Part shown: piece by piece, positions 19,400-31,800 of the stretch
Layout of the letters: each line of letters opens with the position of its first letter
Position numbering within the stretch: the stretch's first letter is position 1
DNA from: Gracilaria gracilis
Taxonomy: Eukaryota; Rhodophyta; Florideophyceae; Gracilariales; Gracilariaceae
Reading direction: 5' to 3'
Assembly (NCBI GenBank): GCA_030374805.1
Contig: JARGSG010000190.1
Coordinates: 620,001-684,000, forward strand
Length of the DNA stretch: 64,000 bases
Made by a program: the position numbers and the translations under genes
The notes under the pieces: generated by a model
The model's input: only the letters and a program-made list of their open reading frames with translations
The model's database searches: none
Told to the model about the DNA's origin: nothing

Positions 19400-20736
19400 G
19401 CTCTTATGTGGTTTGTCTGAGCAGATGTCTTCGCAGACACTTCAGCCGTATCGTTGAATCCATCGTTAAACTCATCGTTGGCTTCCTCGACTCCGTTTCG
19501 GAATGAGACATACGTCCCAAATTCGCAGTACGTTGGTAGAGTTACTTGGATTCTGTAGATCTAGATTTAAACAGTGAGAGGACTCTAAACGTCCCCGTCC
19601 TGGCTTCAAACTAGGGTTTCGCATAAGAAAAGAAGAGCTCCACAGGAGCTACATATACGAAATGGGGACAGGGGCTCTTCTTCCCTTGCATATTATGTAG
19701 TAACATTAGACCGTTTCTGAGAAGCAAGTCCAAACTTGCTTGTTTAGATGAATTTGTCAAGGACAAGATAGATACCCAGGAGTACGACGGAAACCCTAAC
19801 CCAATAGAATTTACGATTCTCCTCCGCTACGCCCAATTTTTCAAGACAAACACGCACGTTCAACAAGCGTAAGGTTAGATACGGGGTATGGTTTCAGCAA
19901 GACATTCTCTCAAATATGTAATTTCACATTGCCTGGTTGCCCGCAGCATTAGCGTGAGCGTTACCCTTGGTTACCTCTTTGTATCCGAAAGAGACCACTG
20001 AATGCTACCGTTGGTACCTCTCTTGGTATTCGTCAAACCACTTGCACTGCTACTGCTCTGTTGAAAAACTTGCTTCGGAAACGTAATGTTGTCGGGATCT
20101 GTCGAACAACGTGCTCTGGTTACGAAGAAGAACCACAGAACGGATGAACGAAACCTGAGGTCCCCTATTCCGGCGCGGCTGGTTTTCCAAAGGCGTTGGG
20201 GAGCACAACGGCGCTCCGGAAGGGGACTGCATGAACGGGTATACGGTCCCAAGAAAGGCTGCGTCGCGTACTATGAAATATTAGGATTCATATGGAGAGT
20301 AAATGCAACCTCTCCAACTAGTTTGATTTATTACGCTTCACGTTCGCGTCCAGAACGAGAAAAGCAGAGGCAGCTTTATTGAACCAGAATGGCATAGTCG
20401 CCAAAGTTTCGGTACGCTGGTTCCTTACCGGTGTTCGCACGCAGAGAAGGAGCGCGTAGTGAGTCGTTGTTGGCATGCTGCCAGGATGTTCCTATACGAC
20501 TTCGCGCGGGCAACAGTTGCTCGTGCCCAGGTCAACTTCAGTCCACTATCCCTAAGCGCGATCAACAACTTGTTGTGCATGACAAGCAAAACGAATCTAG
20601 TATTAAAGGTTTGCGGTGGGTGGGAAAACGAAGGTTTCTGCTGGTAAATGCAGAACAAAGGTGAGAACCACCAGTCTCTGCGAATCGAAGAACTGCTGCG
20701 CTGAACGGCTGCGATGAAATGCTTCGATAAGAGACT
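19400..20736. other. intergenic, no gene seen
   Basis: Open frames are short and lack family features. Nothing repetitive is obvious before the minisatellite. Confidence 0.45.
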
Positions 20737-20917
20737 GCGATGAACTGCTGCGATGAACTGCTGCTGCGATGGACTGCTGCTGCGATGGACTGCTGCTGCG
20801 ATGAACTGCTGCTGCGATGAACTGCTGCTGCGATGAACTGCTGCTGCGATGAACTGCTGCTGCGATGAACTGCTGCTGCGATGAACTGCTGCTGCGATGA
20901 ACTGCTGCTGCGATGGA
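20737..20917. repeat. 16-bp minisatellite
   Basis: About eleven units of GATGAACTGCTGCTGC, with two early units reading GATGGAC and the first units lacking one CTG. The embedded (CTG)n gives long Ser/Gln/Ala frames on the minus strand that are not genes. Confidence 0.93.
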
Positions 20918-22740
20918 CAATCATAATCGAGGAATAGACAGCTATATGTAGTAGTTGTCTCCGTCCAGGTGCGGCACCATCTTGTGGGTTACTTCAGTTA
21001 CAGTTCATCGTGGACGGCCCTCGTTTGAATTTATTGTGGTTAGCTAGTTCGATTCGTACACAGAAAGCCTGCCCTTGGTGCTCATTGCGACTCTGTAAAG
21101 TGCACGAGAGACACAACAGAACATATACAAATTGTATTACAATCGAATCAGAATGTTCTGAACGTCACGCTCCCGTACTCGCTCCAAAAAAACACCGTTT
21201 CCAACTTGACAATATTTCTATCAATAATATTAAACGGCAATAATACTGTTAGATGAGACTCTCCTTTACATATAAGAAGTAAAAAGAGGGAAACCTGACG
21301 CCGAAGTGGACAACAGAAAAGAGCAACCAAACTCCTACCATTCCACATCCACTTTCAACACTTATGGGCCCTCATTGCAAAAAACGCTTCTAACACAATT
21401 ATTTTTGTTACTTAGTATATTCGCTCATTATATATATATATATATATATATGAATTGACGGCATTGGCGACCAAAGACTTGACTATGAAACCGTTATTTA
21501 ATATAAATAATTTAACGACGAGTTAGACCCTTCAAAGAGCAATAAGATAGCAGCAAAGTCCCAAATGACTGTTTTACTATTCCTCGTAGAGGTTAAAGCT
21601 CGTGATTTTGCCACACAATTCAACGATGAATATTTCAAGAAGGAAAACGATGCGAGGGCTTTAGCTCGTTGTGTTTTTTATAAAGAAACTTTCTTATTCA
21701 TTACGGATGCATATGAACGATTTAGACACTTATTCAGCTTCCACATCGCTATGGTGAAATATAGGAAGTGACCGTGCCTGGACTCGAACCTGAGGCACGC
21801 GCTGATTACTGGGTCATTCCTTAAGTACACAAAACGCAAAGAAGCAAACTGCGTGTTGTGCTTTTGCGTTTCAATGGTCGACCTGAAAGTCTGAGAAACG
21901 CAAATCCCAGCAAGCCTAGCCACTCACTTTCAGAGTGAGCTTGACCCCCATTCACTCCGTCCGATTCAGTCCATTAGTAGCGTCATTCATCTAAGGGTAT
22001 TCTTGATAATTCCTTATATGTTCATTTCTCCAATCGCGTCTTAACCTACAATGGTATCTTGATTTACAGGTAGATATATGTAGGTCACTATAACTTCTAA
22101 CAAATGGAATAGAACACATTCCACAGAACAAAAGTCTTAACAATTTCAATCAGTTCAACCACACTCTACATCAGCATGCTTTCGAAACCCCCAACGTTGG
22201 ACGGCAACCGTTTGACACATAACAAAGAAACGTCAAGGGTAGATGACGACAAAACAAAACTGCTCCGTCGCCTTTTGGGGGTGATTGACAAGCGATGCGA
22301 GCATAGCAGAGGCTAATCGAGTGATGAAGCGTAAAGAATGGCGCACAGAAGCGCAAACAGAAAAGTGGAAAACAAAACATCGGCCGAAACGAAATCCATA
22401 TTTCTTCCTGGACAGCGCATGGGTCGGTGATGTGCGTTTGTGCTTGGACTACTTTCGCTTCTACGGGCGGAGAATGCAGAGTGGGTTGGACGCACAACGT
22501 AACACTGGGTGTTGAATTCCAGTTAGCCGTTGGTATAAGGTTACCGTGTAAGATGAATAGTGCGCGAAACTCCTATACGACACCCCAGTAATTTCCAGTT
22601 TACCTTAAAAAGTCTTCGTTGCTGACGATCGAACGTTTGTAGGCGTAAACACTGTATAAAACGAAGTAGAAAAGAGAACACAAAAGTTTAAAAGCTTCAA
22701 TGGAAAGCTATGTTTCTTTAAAACGGTTACCAAAGGGTGG
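20918..22740. other. intergenic DNA with an (AT)n microsatellite and a tRNA-like scrap
   Basis: A TA dinucleotide run lies at about 21429-21452. On the minus strand GGTTCGAGTCC (about 21785) matches a tRNA B box, but no cloverleaf forms. No protein gene is supported. Confidence 0.45.
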
Positions 22741-22749
22741 AAATCTCTA

Positions 22750-23794
22750 TACGACAGGTGGCACTGTTGGCCTACCTGTGCGCGTTGCCAGCCATCTAGT
22801 AGTCTGTCTTCATTCGCTGTCTCTCTAAGACGGTAGCACAACGCTTTGTCATGCTTCGAACCAAATTGTAACACGTGGGGCGGTCGATTATGTTCCATTC
22901 TGCCACCACACATTCCACAAGCTCTTCCACCCATGCAAACCGCCTTGCATCTGCGTACGCAGGCCTGGCAAGCAAGCCCCAAAGATTATTTATCGGATTG
23001 AGGTCAGGACTACGGGCAGGCCAGTCCATAACATCTATGTTATGAGCATTGAATCACTGTTGAGTGTACTTAGACGTATGTATAGCAGCATTATCTTGCT
23101 GAAACGTCCATGTTTCAGCGTAGCTATCTTTCACAAATGACACCAACTAGTTCTGTAGTATCTTGACATACTTCTTTTAATATTGATAACCCTTTAGCTT
23201 CCCCAACTTTACCATCCCATTTTCAGTAACGCAATCCCAAACCATTACTCCCCCGCCTCTTTTCTGACGTTTAGACATGACCCGTTCCTTCTTTTAAAAA
23301 TTAGGTTACCAAAAAGCATAGCTTTAAAGCCCGTCCAAAATAAACTTCTTTTTATCAGACCAAACAATTCAACCCCACTGTTGACGTTTTCAAACGCGCT
23401 TCCATCTAGCCCAATTTATCCTGTGAGTTTTGTGCTTTGGTTATGAAGCAGGTGCCTGTTTTACCTTTTGAAACTGTATTGTAGGTGTGGCAGACAGTAT
23501 TTGTTAAACCGGACGGCTTAATATCGGGAGTTGAAGTGCAGGTTTTAGTTGCGATGCGGTTTGGTGTCCTTTGGATGCTTCTTTTACCAACAAACGGTGT
23601 GCCGTGACGGTCATTTTTGTAGGCTTTTTGATGGGTTCGTTGGTTCCGTACGTCGCTGGGTTTTTGAAATACCTTGTTATGACATTTCTGCTCCGTTTCG
23701 TTTGTCTGGCGATAGCGGCAATAGACAGCCCACTCTTTTTAAAAGCCTCTATCTGGCCTTTTTCTTTCTCTGTCAAATACGTGCCTTTTGGCAT
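22750..23794 (-). pseudogene. Tc1/mariner transposase, decayed
   Basis: The ATG at 23794 opens MPKGTYLTEKEKGQIEAF..SGLSIAAIARQTKRS, the N-terminal helix-turn-helix of Tc1/Tc3-type transposases. The catalytic part reappears from about 23150: FQQDNAAIHTS (second Asp of the DDE/D triad), a TGA, then VMDWPARSPDLNPINNLWG, the Tc1 signature, in which the usual PIENLWG has Asn in place of the final catalytic Glu. The middle (23150-23500) is too damaged to follow. I could not pair terminal inverted repeats. Inactive. Confidence 0.88.
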
Positions 23795-24242
23795 TGTTGG
23801 AAAGAGAGCAAGTTGTGATTGGAGGGTGGACGGAAGGAAGAAGAATACAAAGAAAGGTTTAATGAACTAAATACTACTACTAGAAGTGCTACAACTACCT
23901 TTTGTTGTGTATGTCGTATAGATGTTTCGCGGGGTGAAGTAGCCTTTTGCGTGCTGCTCAGGGACTACAAAGTCATTTGGCCTGGGAAAATTTTTGTTTT
24001 AAACGATTTTTTGTAACGGATAGCCTCCTTGCTGCTGCGTCGTCGGTAATCGTTTAGTTTACTCTGTACAGCTAAAAAGGAGGGGTGGCGTATAGGAGTT
24101 TCGCGCACTGTATCCAGGATAGGAGGATTTAGTAGCCATCTGCGCGAGCGGGAACCCATTTTGGGGAGCTCGACCAATGATTCATAAGGGGTATCAACTG
24201 GCACGAGAGTGCAATATGAGCCCGGGGGAATGCTTTTTTCAT
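23795..24242. other. no gene seen
   Basis: Lies between the Tc1 relic and the left direct repeat of the DIRS-like element. Only short frames. Confidence 0.4.
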
Positions 24243-24606
24243 CAACCTGTCGCAGAGTATATAGAAATTAATGATCTACCACATACGAATAGCGAGCGGT
24301 GCAGCAGATTCGCAAAGTAACCGAGTGTACCAACATGCATAACTGTCCCTACTATTCTGACCAGCTGTCGCTTTGGGAGACTGAGCGCAACTGTCTCGAC
24401 TGTTCTTGCCAGCTGGGTCAGAGAAAGGCCGAAGGCAACTGTCTCCGCTCTTTTGGTCAGCTGCGGCAAAAAGTGGTTGAGTGCAGTTTGCGAGCTGTCT
24501 CACACGCTGTCTTTCATCATCAAAAGTTCCCATTCTGGAAGCTTTATTTCAAAAGAACCCAGCTTGTCACAACAAGCACCTTTCTCTCCTTCCCTATTTC
24601 CGTTTT
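24243..24606 (+). repeat. left direct repeat (A1) of the DIRS-like element
   Basis: Starts CAACCTGTCGCAGAG and matches 28365-28728 at high identity with scattered substitutions. Inside, a unit of about 48 bp beginning GCAACTGTCTC and ending near CAGCTG recurs three to four times, so the repeat is itself internally repetitive. Confidence 0.85.
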
Positions 24607-24979
24607 TCAGGAAGCTTCCCTCTAGCCGGAGAGAAGACATATTAAACGTGTACGCAACCAAAACGCACTTTTCATGACTGACACCACTCTCCCAAAGGAG
24701 GCTACCGAAAATATGCCTTTTAAAGATTTTTTCGGCCGTGTGGAATTCCGCCGAATCTGACCGCTAGGAACTGAGCTCTGCAGCAAAGGAAGCAAACGAA
24801 TTGGCGGGCGAAAAATTGGAAGGCCGCGGAACTATGTTCTCAAGAGGCGATCATGTACCGATTAACCATTTTAGGTACTTTAACCCGACTCTGACAGAGT
24901 TGTAATTGACCTTAAGAACCGCTACAAACGGTCTGGGAAATAATAAGAGTACGTTAATGCTTTTGGAGTTTGTATTGAA

Positions 24980-25195
24980 GTGGCTCTAACGGCATTACGG
25001 CTTGCTTGGCACGAAGCATCGGATTACCATGGGTGCTGCCGTTACATCATGTTGTGTGACAAGGCCATGGAAAGCAGCCTGGAGGTGACTACCATGCACG
25101 GCCAGTACTTTAAGGATATAACGGAGCAAGGAATAGAGGTGGCCAGACAAATAACTTTCCTTATGGAACAAGGACATGACGCGGTCTACTCTTGA
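24980..25195 (+). pseudogene. possible gag-like leader frame of the DIRS-like element
   Basis: 71 codons ahead of the reverse transcriptase region, in another frame. Helical and charged, ending FLMEQGHDAVYS. It holds the position of the first frame of DIRS elements, but no motif identifies it. Confidence 0.3.
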
Positions 25196-27177
25196 TCCTA
25201 CCATACTTCCAGAGAGGCACTAACATCTCGATTGGAGATCGATACAGTGAAAGAGCTCGCTTAGCTTCGTCTTTCGTAGGTATCCAAAGTATCGAAAGAT
25301 GTGGCCACGAAGAGCAGTGGCCCTTCGAGGAAATGACACTTGGATATCAAAAGGCCACCAGAGTGGTTGGTGGGGAATGTCCACTCTGGCGGTGGACGTC
25401 GCTGAGAGCAGAATCCTGGCGTCATCTGCTCAATGCTTCGGACTTTGTAGTGCGCACCATAAAGTACGGGATTTGGGATCCTCCCACAGTCCCGTTCACC
25501 GAGGGGCGCGTACTACCCGACATCCTCCAAACCCGACGGGACAAGGAGTACGAAGAAGAGGACCTTGCTAAAGGCCTCAGAGAGAACATTAACTAATAAA
25601 TCTCCGAAGAGTACGCTATGGCAAGGGTGAGGGAAGGAAAGATGGTCTCTTAGGATTTTGCAGTGTGGCGACCAGATTCTCACGGGGAGGAGAAAGCTCT
25701 TTTTTTGATCAACTTCCATCTCCAGAGTCAGCACTGGAGAAGTGGGACAGTAAAAATCGAAACTTTGCCCTCTTTCTCTATCGACATGCAGAAGGGAGAC
25801 TTTCTGATGTCTTGGGACATCAAAGAGGGCTATCGGGCTTTCTACCTTCATCCTGGCATGCGCGACGACTTTATATTTCCGTACGCCAATCGCTATTTTC
25901 GCTGCATCGCTCTGCCGCTCGGGTGGGGCCGCTCGGCCATGTGGTTCACGAAGTTATTGAAGCCACTCGTGCGACATATTGGCTGTTACCTGGGTTAGAG
26001 AGTACTGCCGTACATTGACGACTTCCTCGTTGCTCCTTCACCTCCTGGTGTAGTGGCACGTGCGAAGAACTGCGCTCGGGCTCGGCACAAACTTGGACGA
26101 CTTCTGAAAACGTTGGGAATTACGAGGCACCCAACGAGAGGCGACTGGCAAGGGAGTCAGCCTATAGATCATCTGTGATTCCGCATAGACACCCTTCGAA
26201 TGCAGGTATTCGTCGTTCCACACAAGGTGGCCCGAATTCATCGCTTGGCCGTGAAATTTCTAAGTGCTGCCACCTTGCACCGCAGGTTAGTCCCACTCCA
26301 GACACTTCCGTATTTTTGCGGCGTTTGCGTATCACTTTCTCCAGCCTTTCCCCTGGCACGGTTCTACACAAGAACAATTTACGACGAAATGGCAGCAGAG
26401 CGGAGGCGCTCCGGGCAACCCGCAGCGCGTACCGCACGTGTGCGGTTGTCCCGTCAGTCTCTTCGGGATCTGCGCTACTGGCGCTCATTTACCCAGGACG
26501 AAGGGCAGCCGTTGCGCACCCCCAAGCCCCAGCTTTGCCTGCACAGCAACGCGGCAGACGTGGGGTACGGCGGTACTCTTGGCATAGACCTTCGACCCGG
26601 GAGCCCCGGTTTCTGGGAAGGACGCGGTTTATGGCGAACGAAGGAACGATTTGTACCAATAACTCTCAGAGAACCCCGCGCCGTAAGACTTCTAATGAGC
26701 TGGCATTTCGCCCAGTAACTGTCGGACGAGAGCATCAGGAAGGTACTGATCCAGGAGGACAACCAAGCCGTGGCCCTCATTCTGAACTCCATGGTGTCGG
26801 CTTCAGCAGCAATGATGAGCGAACTGCGCAAGCTGCGAAGACTGCTACAGGCAATGAACGTTCAGATAGAAGCACGTTGGCTACCCAGTGCGTTGAACAG
26901 GTACGCAGACAGACTATCGCGGACCTGGCTGCCTCACGACACAAGGGCAACGGCTCATCTGCTGAACGCGTTGCAGCCCGAATTCGAATTCGACCGCCAC
27001 ATCTTCTGGAGCCGTCCGCTCGGCGAGAGGATGACAGCTCGGAGGAAGTACGTGGACAGCCCTTTGAAGGAAACTTGGCCATCTCTGGCCCCCGCCGTTC
27101 GATTTGCTCCCTCTCGTGATAGACAAGATCGAGAGAGACCAGCTCTGCGGAGTCATAGTTGCTCCACATTGGCCTAA
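25192..27177 (+). pseudogene. DIRS-like reverse transcriptase and RNase H
   Basis: One continuous frame. The upstream part has LLNASDFVVRTIKYGIWD, typical of the fingers region. Then WDIKEGYRAFYLHPGM (motif A), CIALPLGWGRSAMWFTKLL (motif B region) and PYIDDFLVAPS at 26008-26040 (YxDD box). The RNase H part has LHSNAADVGYGG (the first catalytic Asp reads Asn), EDNQAVALILN and NRYADRLSR. In-frame stops lie at 25594, 25597, 25651, 25996, 26176, 26716 and 27175, with no net frameshift. The enzyme would copy element RNA. Dead by stop codons. Confidence 0.88.
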
Positions 27178-27183
27178 CCAAGC

Positions 27184-28260
27184 TTGGTTCCAAACGCTGA
27201 CGCGAATCAGCACGCACCTATCGCTGCTGCCCCCGACAGACCTGCTGTACCCACTGCTTGCCCAACGACGCTCGGCAGAGAATTGGCCGGTCGTGGTAGC
27301 ACGGATACGGTGCTGAGCTTCTACCAGGAAAGTGTGCGACGCTCTGTCCTGAACCGATCGACGCCCAGAAACCGTACGGGGGGTGCTGATGCCGCCGCGG
27401 ACCTGATGGCTACTTACGGCTACTCGCCCAAGACTCGGCGTAACAGATCTGTTCAGCTCCGCAAATGGTTTCTTTTCTGCCAACAGAACCAGCGACCCGT
27501 GATGACCACGTCGGACGGCGATATAGCGGCAGTTGTCGGATATCTGGCGAAAGAAGGTAAAGTGAAACCTTCTTCTCTTCCCCAGTACCTCTCCGCAATA
27601 TCTCGGTTTCACGAACATTACAATCGGGCCTCGCCCACCCCCTCTGCTCTAGCCAAGGATGTCGCGCAGGCTTACAGCCGAAAATTCGCCGGAGAGCAGT
27701 CTCCTCAAAGGGTTCGGGTCGGCATTTTGGCTACAAGCATACGCCGTAGTCTCGATCATGGATGTCAGACATAGAATGCCGAGGAAACTGGGGCATGTTG
27801 TGCCACGATTATCAGCATCTTGTTTCCCTTGCGTGAGGTGAGCCCCAGTAGCCTGAAGCGATCAAATATCTTTGTCACCGACGATGCAATCGGATTGAAA
27901 GTTCGCGAGAGGAAAAGCAAAAACCTTCAGCGTCCTTTAGTTTTAAATTACTGGCGCAATCACTCATGGCAAGGTTACTGCGACCCATCTGTTCTCGTTC
28001 GGCGTTGGCTACGGCTTTCGCGTTCGCCGATTCTGTTTTCTAACGCACCAACCGAAAAGCCGTCATTAACTTCGTCCGTGCGCCTTTCTCTGGCATCATC
28101 AAAAATAGAACCGTCAGAGGGTACCTTCTACAGCTCCCACGGCCCCAGAATAGGTTCTTTTAACGAACTGTTGCAACTTGGACTACCGCGAGAGCTCATT
28201 ATGCATAGGTTTGATTGGCAGTCGGAATCTATGTCCGCGTTCATACCGACAGCTTGGTAG
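27184..28260 (+). pseudogene. DIRS-like tyrosine recombinase
   Basis: Same frame as the reverse transcriptase. An N-terminal SAM-like core-binding domain is clear (GYSPKTRRNRSVQLRKWFLF, then DIAAVVGYLAKEGKVKPSSL and YLSAISRFH). A TAG at 27772 interrupts. The catalytic part has LREVSPSSLKRSNIFV (Arg box region), SSHGPRIGS (HxxR box) and HRFDWQSESMSAFI. The usual nucleophilic Tyr a few residues after the conserved Trp reads Phe. The enzyme would insert the circular DNA copy into the genome, and this copy could not. Confidence 0.8.
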
Positions 28261-28364
28261 TTTTGTCTACCGCATCCGGCTTTTTCTTTGCTCAGCTTCT
28301 CCTACAGTTCTCTCTTCGCCCTCCACCTGCGTGATACTTACTTTATACTTCAAAAAACCTTCAC

Positions 28365-28728
28365 CAACCTGTCACAGAGTGTATAGAAATAAAAGATCTA
28401 CCACATACGGATAGCGAGCGGTGCAGCAGATTCGCAAGGGGGCCAAGCGCACCAACATGCGCAACTGTCCCTGCTGTTCTGACCAGCTGTCACTTGGAGA
28501 GACTGAGCGCAACTGTCTCGACTGTTCTTGCCAGCTGGGGCAGAGAAAGGCCGAACGCAACTGTCTCCGCTCTTCTGGTCAGCTGCGTCAAAAAGTGGTT
28601 GAGTGCAGTTTGCGAGCTGTCTCGCACGCTGTCTTTCATCATCAGGAGTTCTCACTTTGGAAGCCTTACTTAAGAAGAACCCAGCCTGGCACAGCAAGCA
28701 CCCTTCTCTCTATCCCTATGTCCGTTTC
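28365..28728 (+). repeat. right direct repeat (A2) of the DIRS-like element
   Basis: Counterpart of 24243-24606 at a constant offset of about 4122 bases, with the same internal 48-bp units. Flanked on both sides by the 17-base B block. Confidence 0.85.
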
Positions 28729-28885
28729 TCCCCACCCATCACCGCAAGCGCCCTCTTCTTTCACATGTACGTTTCTTGCTACGCGCGATAGAAATCCTAC
28801 ACATTAGAGTATCGACTTTGAGCATCTCGAGACACACCGCTACTAGCTTTGGTAAAAGACAATACGTTCTTCAAAAAACCTTCAC

Positions 28886-31800
28886 GACGTAAAGCCGAGG
28901 GAAAATAACCATCCCGAGGGCTCATGTCGCGCTCGAGTGCGACGTTGATAACGTGTTTGCTGTCTTCCTGGTTCTCAGGGTAAATATCGAAAAATGAGCG
29001 GTGTATGATGGTCGTCCTCACGCGAGAGTAACGTATTTCTCACACTGGGCACGTAAGGGAAAATATCGATAACTTCCCGTCCGTAACGATATTTCCTTGA
29101 GAAGCAGGCGACAACAAAGGATATGGAGATAAGAATGGCGTAGACAAACTGAAAAAAACAAATTTTACATAACACAGTGATTTTATGATACTATGCGACC
29201 TTTATGTAAGGATATGGGGTACGAAATATTTAGGGTTTTAAAACCACGTAGTTTAATGAAATATTTTTGCAAATAGGAATTAATCGAAACTGGACTAAAA
29301 AGGCTATAAGCCACAACAAATATCTTTCCCTTATCTCCATAATGCGGAAATGCAATCGCCTATATGAGATATTAAAAATGATGAAAAGGACTGCGTAAGA
29401 AGAATTCCTTTGCTTTATCCTTCCCCGCTTTGTAGAGATACGGATCCTGTCTATGCTCCCTATCCTTATATCAAGGGTTTACTGTATACCATAACGAAAT
29501 GGTGCCCAAGTACCCGGGAAAATACCGAAAGAGGAACAGGAGTCTAAAAGAGCTGTTCCAATGCCAAGGTAGAGCTCAAAATTGGAGAGGCCGTCAAAAA
29601 AGGATCCGGAAGACAGGCGGAGAATAGAGGTGAACCGGCAAAACGTTGCGCCAGACAGCCCCGTATGACTTTTGGCTCAACGAAGTTGCGCTGCTGGAAA
29701 CTTTACAGTCAATTGACCATTTGGTGTTGGAAATTGCACAGTGTCGAACATATGCTGGTCATGACACGCCCTGTCCGCATCAAAGCATAGTACCGTAAAA
29801 CAAACATACTTTTTCCCATGATATATGTGATATAAGCTGAGGTATTAGGAGGCTGGACAGCGCATATAGAATTATACGCATGAGACTGCTGCGGCGCTCG
29901 CAGTCGTAGCAAAGAAAATAAAACGGTCTTCCCCCCTTCTGGCCGCTCTTTCTACGCGAGAGGGCCAAACAGGGCACCGTTTATTCAATTCTAGCTCCGG
30001 CCGTCGTCACTGCGGGCCTAGGGCGCCAAAGCGGGTTCCGAAGACCTCCAAAGATGTGCGAGCATCTTTTTGAGGTGCACCAGCCTCATGGCTTGCGCGA
30101 GAATTGCGGTGTCGTCACTTGCTTTGCACGAATTCATTAAAACAGCCAACCACACTCCCCTCACTCACACTAATCCGCATTGGTGTGAGAAAGATAGGAA
30201 CCCAATAGGGGTGTATTTCAAAGTCAGAAACCTAGACGTGTGGCAGCCTAGAAAGAACACTCTCCAGGTATCAGCAAAGTAGATTCAAAGACGTAAACGG
30301 CGAACAATAAATCGTATAATATCTAAAGCTTTCCACACAGATACGAGTTCGTTCCAATAACGTAGCGAGGCGTGCTAAAGCAAAAACCAGATTTGGGAGC
30401 GCAATATGTTGCCTCAGTATACTGCTCCACGGACCAGAAATCATCGGTCGCCACGGTTGAAACATCTCTCTTCCACGAAAAACTGCTCGCGTTCACGCCT
30501 CCCATCATAGCGCACGCCTCAGTGTAGTAACAGGAGCTGCAATAATACAATACCAAGCTGAATGATTGCAGACGATTGCCAGACACCCCCGAAAAAAAAC
30601 ACGACAAACAGAAGTACTCCCAACGCAGCCAGAAGTTCCAAAAACTGACCCAGGTAGCATAAACAACCACAAAGCACCAACGACGGCCGCGTACTCGGTA
30701 AAACAGCAGCCGCGGCGCATCCCGCGTCATCGCCAAGCACAGCACAGGGCGAAATGCACGGGAGTAGATAAATGCGACAGCGGTAGACGATGACCGTCGT
30801 TTTGGGCACCCCAGAAGTATCGCCGCGGTACCTCAGTAGTGGCTGAAAGATTGTAGTTCAGCTGCTCTCTATCCAGCCCACTCGCATCCACACGCGTGTC
30901 TGGGTGCGAATGGCGTTGATGACGCCTAACCGCAACCATGTACCAACACTTGCAAGCGCGGAGGGACGCAAGATCCTGGCCACTAGAAGTGGTCTCCAGC
31001 GCCACATGGTCGACGGGGCGTAATGGCCGGGTACCCTCCAAAACAGAGCAGTGGTCATGTGCACGTTATCAAGAGGTGGTTTGCCAGGACCCGCGACGTG
31101 CGCATAGGCCGCGGATTCAGCGACCGACGCAAAGCGGCAGGGTGACCAAAGGTCGGCAGTTGGTTAAGTTAGCCTATCTACAACGCCCCCAACAGCGGAT
31201 TGCGAGGAAACAGTGGTGCGAAACAATGAAAAAGCGCAAACACATAGTTCAGTTGCGGGCTTTAAGCGCAGGTATCCCAAAAGGGTGAGTCGAACGCGAT
31301 ATGTCTTTTTACGCCACTGCGAGTTTCTACCACGTGAACCACAGCAGCCTGCGAGCCTCCCATGTGATCATAGTAGAGCATGGGGATTTGACAATATTAT
31401 CAGCATCACACGAATCCCAAGCGATAAATCACGGCCCTACGGCCTAGAGCATATTTCGGACAGCGCCCATTGCTATGATGCAGAAGAATGCCTCAAACTC
31501 GTCGGCAGGGTAATGCCCGAGTGAGTGCCGCAAAAGGCCGGGTATGAAGCTACACCATGAAGTCGCGACCCGATACGGGCTCCATGAGCAAGACGACGGC
31601 GAAATTGCGGAGCTGTGGTCGATCGAAGAAGTGCTACTTTTGAGTCACAGATGTATTCCCCCAGCGGAAGTGGGGGTGCGCGCATACAGTGGACCCTCCT
31701 ACTACGCCAGAAATTGTGATGAGCCTCAATGGGGCTGGAGTTAGGTCCCATTAAACAGCATCTCCAGCCCGGGGCTGGCAGCAGCTCTGATGCAGCAGTG

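Larger units (their letters stand above)
24243..28885 (+). mobile_element. DIRS-like (PAT/Ngaro arrangement) tyrosine-recombinase retroelement, inactive
   Basis: Direct repeats of about 360 bp flank a reverse transcriptase/RNase H region and a tyrosine recombinase region. A 17-base block, CTTCAAAAAACCTTCAC, lies immediately before the right repeat (28348-28364) and recurs after it (28869-28885). This gives the order A1, genes, B1, A2, B2, the split direct repeat layout known for PAT and Ngaro elements, as opposed to the inverted repeats of DIRS-1. There is no integrase and no LTR signature. The whole coding part sits in one reading frame interrupted by stops. Confidence 0.8.

Noticed and set aside
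20562-20924. Minus-strand frames of Ser/Gln/Ala repeats
   Set aside because: They are the minisatellite read in different frames, not a protein gene.
21770-21945. tRNA gene with intron on the minus strand
   Set aside because: A B-box-like GGTTCGAGTCC and an A-box-like stretch are present, but acceptor and T stems do not form.
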